A DNA stretch of 64,000 bases from Hyparrhenia diplandra (Eukaryota; Streptophyta; Magnoliopsida; Poales; Poaceae), in NCBI GenBank assembly GCA_015847255.1, contig JADLZK010007793.1:930001-994000 (forward strand), read 5' to 3'. Under the pieces are notes generated by a model. That model worked only from the letters and a program-made list of their open reading frames with translations, was not told where the DNA came from and did no database searches. A program made the position numbers and the translations under genes. Shown here piece by piece: positions 55,956-64,000 of the stretch (its first letter is position 1; each line of letters starts with the position of its first letter).

Positions 55956-58359
55956 ATATTACGAATGCATAAACAATGAAGGATAGATGAATGCATGATG
56001 ATGTATGATATTAGTAAGTGCATATCTCTTCTGTGGGAACAAGATTATGACTACACAAAACAATGTTACTAAACCCTACATCAAACAAACACACTACCCC
56101 TATGACGAAAATGGCAGCAAGACATGCTGCCACTAAAATAGTTATAACAGAAGCTCTATAACTCAAAATGCAGCAAACAAATATTCATTGGAAAGCTTAC
56201 AAAATTATCTACAACTCATACAAAGCATGCTCGAACTGATTCTCGACATCTACAAAGACGAAAAACAGCAAGGTTGTCCTAAGAACAACATGCAACTAGC
56301 AAACTCTATAACTCTCTAACCTTTCATGTATATTCCACCAAACTTAACCAGCAAGCAAACAAGATCTTTATGCATCTAATACACCTACTGGTCCCTCAAA
56401 AGATAAACTAACTTACATGTAATGATAGCTTCTATATAAAACATTCCAAAAGCATTTATAATGGTAATGGTAGAAACTCATTTCACCAGACAAGCAAACT
56501 ATACTCACAGACCCTAAGAATGCTAGTAAACAATAATATGCACTCCAAAAAATTATTACCATGATATTACCATGCATTTTCCAAGCATTTTTCATGCAGC
56601 ATAAAATGATAAATATGCCAATAGCTTAGAAAAATCTACAAAATTTAGAGGAGCACTCTTTGCTATATTAAGACTACCATAAAAATTTCATGGCAAAAAC
56701 ATGCACACACTGCCCTACACAAAAAAAATAGCAAGATAGCACAATAAACAGGCATGAAAATACTTTGTACAATGAAAAGTGTGAAACAATTGATTTATGA
56801 GTATGTAAACCTATCTAACTTGATAAGATATGCATCTACAAAAAAATTATCACAAATGAAACCTGCAACCATTATTTTCCTATGAATTTTCTAAGAAAAC
56901 ATGGTAAATAGCACATAAATCAAAAATCACATTTCTTCTACAGAACATAGCACAAATTATATTTTTCCCTCATTGTACTCATAAAAAAAGAATATTTTGT
57001 ATAGAAACCATATTTTTATTACGCACCAAAATAGATATATCATTTTATCTAAAAACAAGACATTTCTAGCAATAAATGAAACTATATACAAAAGGTACCA
57101 GAAATTACCAACTCATATTTTTCTCTTGTAGAAACGAGCATAGCAAATATGACAAAATTTGTTTTCACTCAAAACCGAGCTAAAATGACCAAGATATGAA
57201 TTTTACAAGATATACATGACTTTACGGAAAAAAGGGGATATAAAGAAAATTGCCGACGCACGGGACCCACATGTCGGTGACACTAAAATAGAGCACGGCG
57301 GCGGCCATGGCGGACCGAACGCCCGGGCGGACTTCAAACGCTGAAATGCTGCCTTTACCTTGGGTTTTACCTTGTTTTGAGGGTAGGACAAGGTAGAGCT
57401 AAGCTAGGCAAAGCTAGGGATTCATTTTGGTGGTGTTTTGTGCGGTGGTGGTGGTGGAACGCGACGGGCGGTGATGGCGACGGCGGCGGCGAGCTCGGCG
57501 GCGTTGCTTCCGCGAAGCAAAGCTAGCGGCGGTTGGGAAAAGCGTTAGGGTTAGGGCAACACACTGCGGCGCCCTTTCATGCGTGGCGCCGGTTGGAATA
57601 GGCGCATCCGCGACCGCATATCGGCTTTTTCATCGCGCCACGCCGCCGCACGCTGGTTGGGGATGAGCTCGGGCCCTGTCGGCCGAGCGGTGGCGATAGG
57701 TCACCCCCTTCATTCGACTCTCTCTCGGTTTTGGCACGTACATCAAGATTCGTGCGGAATTTGGAAAAACTCAAAATACCGACTTTGAATAGAATTTCAT
57801 AGGCTACAAAACTCTCAACACGAACTTTTCTAAATTCAGCACCGTTTTGAAACTATGGCTCAAAAACAGCAAGGTTGAAAATGACTTAGGCAAAAATCAA
57901 TTTGAAATCAATTCAAAACTTGACCAAACTGTTTTGCAACTTTTGGACCTTTTCCAAACCTTTTCACAAGGAGCAAGCTGAATACTTTTTGATCCTCATA
58001 AAAAGTAATACACTTCATATATGGAACTTTTTGACTAAAAACCATTTTATCAAGCACTTTTGAAAGGTTTTCCAAAAACACTCCAAAAGGTTTAAAACAA
58101 GCAAGGAAATTTTATAAATCATTTTCCATTGCAATGACCCATATAAACATGGTTCTAAAACATATCCTAAACATGACTAAGCATAATGTAGGTCTAAAAC
58201 AAGCATTCATGTAACCATTCACTCAAAACATGGCATAGCAAGCATAGCTAGATATAAATAAAGCATAGAATAAAGCTAATTGCAATGCAATGCATGAGAT
58301 GATGATTATGTTATGCAAATGCACATGCTTATGCAGTGATTAACACCTAGGGTGTTACA
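55956..58359 (-). repeat. Element D 3' LTR (outer boundary uncertain)
   Basis: On the minus strand the LTR begins TGTAACACCCTAGGTG at 58359, directly after the purine tract aggggaag at 58371-58362. It contains a GC-rich block (57240-57720) and AT-rich ends. The outer end is not fixed because the 5' LTR is missing. Confidence 0.6.
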
Positions 58360-58609
58360 AATCTTCCCCTAAAGAAAATCTCATCCCGAGATTTGTTAGC
58401 ACTAACCACTTGTTATAGAACCGAGGATAGACTCTCTGAAGATACTCTTCAGTCTCCCATGTTGCATCGTTCTCCCCATGATTGCTCCACAATATCTTGT
58501 ATTGTTTCACTATCTTGTTTCTAGTCTCTCTCTCCTTGGTGTCTAACACCTTCACTGGTTCCTCATAATAAGTCAAATCCTTGTCCACTTCAACATTTCC
58601 GACCGGCAC
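58355..58609 (-). CDS. Element D integrase C-terminal chromodomain
   Basis: An 84-residue open frame: LTYYEEPVKVLDTKERETRN, VKQYKILWSNHGENDATWET and EEYLQRVYPRFYNKW. The pattern of aromatic Y and W residues and ATWE-EE is that of chromovirus chromodomains, which read histone marks and steer integration into heterochromatin. It is an exon-like part of a longer polyprotein, separated from the integrase core by a frameshift near 58610. The stop overlaps the polypurine tract. Confidence 0.8.
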   Translation of the reverse strand: MPVGNVEVDKDLTYYEEPVKVLDTKERETRNKIVKQYKILWSNHGENDATWETEEYLQRVYPRFYNKWLVLTNLGMRFSLGEDL

Positions 58610-59800
58610 TTGTTCTTTCCGGAACTCTCGGACATCTCTTCAGTTGGGACACATGGAAAACACCGAAAATTGATCTCATCTCCCGTGGTAACCGTAGTTG
58701 ATAAGCTACTTTCCCTTTTCTAGCAATGATACGATAAGGACCTACAAATCTAGGTGCTAACTTTATTTTAACTCCAAAGCGCTGTACCCTCTTCATCGGT
58801 GACACTTTGAGGTAAACAAAATCACCAACATTAAACTCCAAGGGTTTCCTGCGCTTATCAGCATAGCTTTTCTGACGAGCTTGAGCTGCTGCCATATGTT
58901 GTTGTCTCGTCCATACTTTTTGCTCAAAGCATCCTCTATGAAGTCAATCCCATAATAGGTTCTATCTCCAGTCTCCACCCAATTCAAGGGTGTTCTACAT
59001 CTTCTTCCATATAGAGCCTCAAATGGTGCCATCTTGATACTTGCTTGGTAACTGTTATTGTACGAGAACTCGCAAATGGCAACCACTTATCCCCTTGCGC
59101 CTTTAGCCGACAACACGCATGCTCTTAGCATGTCCTCTAAAATTTGATTCACACATTTGGTTTGTCAGGTGGTTCATGGATGATAGGCGAACTATGAACC
59201 AACTTTGTGTTCAAAGCTTCCTGTAAACATTCCCAAAATCTATTGGTCCACGTTGATCCTCGGTCAGACACTATGCTTTTAGGCACTCCATGCAGACAAA
59301 CTAACTGAGATATATAGATCTCTACATACTGGTGAGGTTCATAGGAAATGTTTATGGGAATAAAATGAGCTACTTTTTGGTTAGACGGTCCACAATTACC
59401 CAAATAGAATCAAATCCTTTCTGGGTACGCAGCAGCCCAACAATAAGGTCCATGGTGATATTATCCCACTTCCAATCGGGGAATTGGTAAAGACTGTAGC
59501 AATCCTACAGGTCTCATGTGAATAGCTTTCACCCTACAACAATTATCACACTTGGCCACATGTGCAACAATTTCTTTTCTCATTTTGGTCCACCAAAATC
59601 TTGTCCTCAAATCTCTATACATCTTGTTACTGCCTGGGTGGATAGAGAAAGTGGAAAAATGTGCTTCTGTCAAGATTTGATCCCTTAGTTCCTTATCCTT
59701 GGGTACAACTAAACGGTCATCGTACCATAGAACACCATTGTCATCAATCCGAAGATGGTCACTGGGCTCTTTCTCAAGCTTCTTTTTGATAAATGAGATT
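58610..59800 (-). pseudogene. Element D integrase, broken
   Basis: Zinc-binding part: HPGSNKMYRDLRTRFWWTKM and VAKCDNCCRVKA (59640-59520). Core: KVAHFIPINISYEP and GVPKSIVSDRGSTWTNRFWE (second catalytic Asp). FEALYGRRCRTPLNW and KSYADKRRKPLEFNVGDFVY form the C-terminal GPY/F region. Stops near 59460 and 59140 interrupt it. Confidence 0.82.
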
Positions 59801-60470
59801 CCCTTATCTGTTTTCTGGCCTTCAACTATTCTACTCTCAAGAGAACTCTGCACTTCAATATTATACAGTACAGCCGGATGCATAAGAGTGAAATCCTCTT
59901 TTGGCACTAACTGTTCAAGCATGCAATGCGACTTCCGACTCAAAGCATCTGCAACAATATTTTTTTTGCCCGGGTGATAATGCACTTCCAAATTGTAATC
60001 TTTTATCAACTCCAGCCATCTTCTTTGCCTCATATTCAATTCTTCTTGTGTAAAGATATATTTCAAGCTCTTGTGATCGGTATAGATGTGGCATACATTT
60101 CCAAGTAAGTAATGTCGCCAAATCTTCAAAGCGTGCACAACAGCAGCTAATTCTAAATCATGAGTTGGATAATTCAATTCATGTTTCCTTAGCTGGCGTG
60201 ATGCATACGCGATCACTCTTCCTTCTTGCATGAGTACGCATCCCAAACCAGTACCACATGCATCACAAAAAACATCAAAAGGTTTCTCTATGTCTAGCTG
60301 TGCAAGCATAGGAGCGGTTGTCAACAACTCTTGTAGTGTACAAAAAGCTGTTTCACACTCTGGTGTCCACACAAATTTCTCCTCTTTCTGCAACAATCGA
60401 GTCATAGGTTTAGCAATCTTGGAAAAGTCAAGTATAAATCGACGATAGTATCCTGCTAAGCCAAGAAAAC
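59801..60470 (-). CDS. Element D RNase H and connection domain (open stretch)
   Basis: Part of a 314-residue frame (60405-59461) that also holds the integrase zinc finger. FVWTPECETAFCTLQELLTT, then FDVFCDACGTGLGCVLMQEG (first catalytic Asp), VIAYASRQLRKHELNYPTHD, LELAAVVHALKIWRHYLLGN, YTDHKSLKYIF and ADALSRKSH. All RNase H acidic residues (D, E, D, D) are visible. It is the least damaged part of D. Confidence 0.83.
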
Positions 60471-61190
60471 TCTGAATCTCTCAAACAGAGGTCGCGCCTT
60501 CCAATCCATGACTTCTTGCACTTTACTTGGGTCTACCGATATCCCATCTTGGATAAAACATGTCCAAGAAAATGCACTTTCTTCGCCTAAAATTCACACT
60601 TGCTAAACTTAGCATACAACTTATGGTCTCTGAGTCTCTGCAATATAATTCTCAGATGGTTGGCATGATCTTCTTCATTCTCTGAATACACCAGAATGTC
60701 ATCGATAAACACAACCATGAATTTATCCAATTCGGGCATGAATACCGAATTCATCAAGTACATAAAATGAGTGGGGCATTTGTCAAACCCGAAGGACATG
60801 ACAAGACACTCATACAGCCCATATCTCGTAGAGAAAGCGGTTTTTGGAATATCCCGGGGCCCGATCTTGATTTGATGGTACCCAGAGCGGAAGGTCTATC
60901 TTTGAGAAAACTTTAGCTTTGGATAAGCGGTCAAAGAGAATGTCAATGCGTGGCAATGGATACTTGTTTTTAATTGTCACCGCATTGAGCGTTGATAATC
61001 AACACACATTCTCAAAGACTGGTCTTTCTTCTTCACAAACAAAGCTGGACAACCCCATGGCAAAGAACTTGGTCTAATCAAACCTTTATCCAACAACTCT
61101 TGGATCGCACTTTCTCAAATTTCGGCTAATTCATTGGGTGGCATTCTATAGGGTCTCCTAGATATAGGGGCAGTTCCCGGAATTAATTCT
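60471..61190 (-). pseudogene. Element D reverse transcriptase, broken
   Basis: Starts after LPPDKDVELAIELIPGTAPI and SRRPYRMPPNELAEI (61200-61120). The catalytic box is FIDDILVYSENEEDHANHLR at about 60700, preceded by MSFGFDKCPTHFMYLMNSVF. Frame breaks lie near 60840-61090 and 60590. Confidence 0.82.
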
Positions 61191-61700
61191 ATGGCTAACT
61201 CAACATCCTTATCTGGCGGTAGTCCTGGCAAGTCTTCCGGGAAAACATCTGGAAATTCACGGACTCACCGGAATGTCGAGATACTAGTGACTTGCAAAGC
61301 AAATTTGAAACTCGGTTAAGGTTAAGAGTGTTGGGAAGTAGTATCTGATGCTCTGTCCCATCACGAGGGTTTTTCAAATGAACTACCCTATTCAAGGTGT
61401 CAATAATTACTCCCCAATTCTTCATCCAATTCACTCCTAGAATGACATCCAAACTTAGGCCAGGTAAAACTATCAGAGAAGTAACTATTTGTAAATCCCC
61501 GATTTTAACTGTACATCCTTGACATGATGTCTAGTCATTTGGTTAGCTCCTCGCAGAACTAATACGGTACCCATATCCCAATTCAGTTATCTTTTCATTA
61601 TGCTCTTTTTGCAAATGCTTGACTCATGAATGAATGCGATGATCCGTAATCAAACAAAACAACAAAGATTATGATTGTTAACTAGGCACGCATTACCGGC
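61191..61700 (-). pseudogene. Element D protease, broken
   Basis: The active site reads LFDYGSSHSFMSQAFAK near 61660-61610 (D-Y-G-S). A distal frame (61452-61195) gives MDVILGVNWMKNWGVIIDTL, the second conserved region. Two small breaks separate them. Confidence 0.7.
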
Positions 61701-61742
61701 CACGGTCTCTCCCCGTAACTCCTCGGCACTAGTGAAGTGAGC

Positions 61743-62600
61743 CTACCCAACATTCTGCTTGTTGGGTGCATTCCTCTTGGGATGCGGACAGAACCTGGAA
61801 AAGTGTCCTGATTTCCCACAATTGAAGCAATTACTGTGTGGGTTCCCAGGAGGACGGTATGCGGTGCCCTGCATTGCCTTTCCCTTCTCGCGGGTGTCAC
61901 ATACGCCTTCTTGAAGTGTGGGTTCACAAGCGGGGCCTCTTCTATGGCGGTGCATACCGCGATGGTGCTGCAGGTGCACGGTAGTTCTGACGACGTGCAA
62001 GTGGAGCACTGCCCTGACCCGAACTGCTCTCAAACGGCCTCTTCTTGCTCTTGGAAGCAGCATAGAGAGTGTTGTTGTTCTCTTGCAGAAGGCAATCATT
62101 AACAAAGGCATGGAAAATATCCCTGGTGGAATTTCCCATGGTTTTACGCATCTTCGTGTTCAGCCCTCTCTTTAAAACGGCTAGCTTCTTGGGTTCTATG
62201 TCAACCATTTTAGGAACATATCGGGACAGGTTGTTGAAAGCCTCCAGATACTCAGTCACGGTTTTGTTGCCATGATTAAGCTTGATAAACTCTCCCATCT
62301 TCATCACCAAGGTACCAGGAGGAATGTAAGCTTCATGGAAAGCAGCCATGAACAGGTTCCAGGTAATGGGAGCATTAGCTGGATAGGTGGCATGGTGATG
62401 AGTCCACCAAATACCCGCTAGTCCTTCAAGCAAAGGTGCAGCATATTTTGCTTTCTTTTCCTCAGTCAAATTCAGCAACCTGAACTTGTTCTCCATAGAG
62501 TCGAACCATTCTTCAGCCTCCAGTGGCTCATGTGCCACTGTGAACTTAGGCGGCTCAGTATTTTTGAAGTCCTTGTATGAGCTGGGCCTATTTTCGCATC
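61743..62600 (-). pseudogene. Element D gag
   Basis: The open frame 62538-61942 (198 residues) is capsid: PLEAEEWFDSMENKFRLLNL, WNLFMAAFHEAYIPPG, KLNHGNKTVTEYLEAFNNLS. A second frame (62111-61743) carries the zinc knuckle CFNCGKSGHFSRFCPHPKRN. One frameshift near 62000 divides them. Upstream (62600-62857) is a decayed N-terminal part with a GGAGGA-type run. Confidence 0.82.
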
Positions 62601-62859
62601 ATCATGGCGATCTCCTCCTCCTCCTCCTCGTGCGGTGTTAAGGCGAGATGTTGCATAAGAACTCACCCGTAAACCGGTTAAAGAACTGTTCCTGGTTGAG
62701 TGGAGGTGGTGGTGGCGGCCGGTGGCTGCTTCCCCAAAGACCGAACGAAGTTTTTGCGTCATCTCGCACAATTCAATCAATCGATAACCATCGACGATGT
62801 TGGCCACGGTGTACATGTATCGAATTTAAAGTTACATGGAATTTATTGAGAGAATAAAT

Positions 62860-63200
62860 TCGATCCAACAAATACAGTGTAACAATAATCTCAATATCAT
62901 CACACACATCATCCCAATAATCATTGTTGATGCGAATTATGTATTCAAAACTTCTCGCAAAAATGACCAACATAAAATGTTGCTCAAATCGATATTATCA
63001 TCTCCACCATAATATCGAATTATCACACAAGTATCATAAAACATGACACATATATATTTCACAAATGATTAAGGTCTCAAATGATACATAGTGGTCTTGT
63101 TGGATAATAATAGCTCCAAGTCTTACATGCCAATATCTCATGATAAAGATGAAACACAATGAGGAGGATAACACTAACACTACGCGAACCGATAAGGGCG
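62860..63200. other. AT-rich DNA right of element D
   Basis: No frame or transposon end recognised. It marks where D is truncated. Confidence 0.35.
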
Positions 63201-63996
63201 TACTTCCTACATTAAGACATACTAGCCAACATCTAGCGCACATCTATGGAGTCGAACATAGCTATCAAGCTCCGGGGAAATGTCCGGCGCCGCTCCCGGC
63301 CTTTCGCCTTTGTGGTGGTCCTCTCCATTTGGCGTTGTACCTCCTACCTCATTCTTCTCCCTGGTCACCGAGAAGCTGATGAATGCGGCGACGGGCCTTA
63401 TCAAAGTCATCCACGCTGCTGCATTGCGCTCTCCAATGGTAAGAGAAAGGTGGGTCTGAAGGTGCTCGAGTGCCTTCACAACCTCCCGAGGAGGCGTCTG
63501 TGACTCTTTGTGCCTCTCCTCGAGCATGTGTAGTGTCGTCGGCAATGGTAGCCATAGCCATCCGAAGTGATCCGTTCAAGTTCATCACGGCAAACATGGC
63601 CCTCATAGCAGCCATGCCGCCGCGTGCCAAGAGCCTCGTTCTCCTCGGTGGCACGCCACGAGGAAACACCGCCGCAGGACCCCTAGCGAGTGCATCCCCC
63701 GTGGTCCTCCCCGCAAGCTAGTCCAAAACTCCAAGCGCCGCAACCTAAGCAGCCATCCAAGTGTTGGGTCCCTACCCAACGCGCCGCCAAGTTGGCCACC
63801 GCAGATCAATGGGATGTGCACGCCCTTTGTCACCTCTACGTAATACCATGGTAATGCTCCATTCCCATGGTCCTCGCATCCATTCATAGGTCGGTGGGTG
63901 AACATATCCAAGTGACTCCAGTGTCTCCCACAAAGCAAAGACGGTGTACCCCAAATCTCTCCGGGAGCTCCAAATGGGCTCAAAAGGGGCAGCCAT
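63201..63996 (-). pseudogene. Unrecognised degraded coding region at the right edge
   Basis: Minus-strand frames that appear to continue each other: RRDLGYTVFALWETLESLGY and HPPTYEWMRGPWEW, then DPTLGWLLRLRRLEFWT, GGMAAMRAMFAVMNLNGSLR, and LHMLEERHKESQTPPREVVK with ALEHLQTHLSLTIGERNAAA. The base composition is coding-like (GC-rich, few stops), with frameshifts near 63770, 63600 and 63500. The last part is helical and coiled-coil-prone. I recall similar reading in transposon-associated grass proteins, but I cannot name the family. It may continue beyond the window. Confidence 0.4.
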
Positions 63997-64000
63997 CTCA

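Larger units (their letters stand above)
58355..62857 (-). mobile_element. Element D: chromovirus (Tekay/Del-like), 5'-truncated
   Basis: Minus-strand order: gag (62560-61743), PR (61700-61195), RT (61190-60470), RNase H (60470-59900), INT (59800-58610) and a C-terminal chromodomain (58600-58355), then PPT and 3' LTR. The chromodomain and order identify a chromovirus. No 5' LTR or PBS is found right of gag, where unrelated AT-rich DNA begins near 62860. Most domains are frameshifted. Confidence 0.85.

Noticed and set aside
1..64000. tRNA genes
   Set aside because: No cloverleaf-compatible A-box/B-box pair with a TTCGA-type T loop was found by eye; the plastid spacer near 9000-9445 stops before trnV.

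Overview
The window looks like nuclear, repeat-dense heterochromatin of a grass (Poaceae). The evidence is nested Ty3/gypsy LTR retrotransposons of the Athila, Tat and chromovirus lineages, a copia remnant, a CACTA-like terminus, and broken plastid DNA whose ndhB intron, psaA, atpB, atpF and 23S rRNA pieces read like a grass plastome. I see no intact host gene. All names come from recognising motifs and remembered families; no database search was run.

Layout. 1-8300 is GC-rich: four tandem arrays (about 87, 58, 32 and 35 bp) surround a minus-strand, apparently intron-containing pseudogene with a 'putative gypsy type transposon' (PF04195-like) domain, probably the antisense extra ORF of a Tat element. 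An array of about 190 bp rich in acagac/gtctgt words follows. 8.9-15.2 kb is a mosaic of plastid fragments (rps12-trnV spacer, atpF, 23S, ndhB) mixed with fragments of a chromovirus, a copia element and an Athila protease. Element A (15276-23932, plus strand, target-site duplication agaag) is a complete LTR element without recognisable gag or pol. 24.5-26.2 kb holds plastid psaA and atpB pieces. Element E (about 27.4-33.9 kb, plus strand) is a Tat-clade element with gag, PR, RT, RNase H, a second archaeal-type RNase H and INT, lacking its 3' end.

Element B (35301-55772, minus strand) is an Athila-like element with gag and two successive protease domains but no RT or INT. Its leader is interrupted by complex C (42318-53867, minus strand), an Athila-like element with gag, PR, RT, RNase H, INT and a third ORF, arranged as LTR-gag-LTR-full interior-LTR. 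D (about 55.9-62.8 kb, minus strand) is a chromovirus with a C-terminal chromodomain, truncated in gag. The right edge (63.2-64 kb) carries a degraded minus-strand coding region I do not recognise.

How the pieces relate. A (no gag-pol), B (gag and PR only) and C (full pol) share a core LTR promoter, a PBS context, a PPT context and a paired GGACAAGTGTCC block about 0.6-0.9 kb upstream of the 3' LTR. This suggests that C-type elements supplied enzymes to A- and B-type elements. LTR pairs look nearly identical, yet every pol region is frameshifted. Many differences between LTR copies sit at CAG/CTG words, pointing to CHG methylation acting either through mutation or through base-calling error. 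Indel-based breaks should therefore be read with caution.
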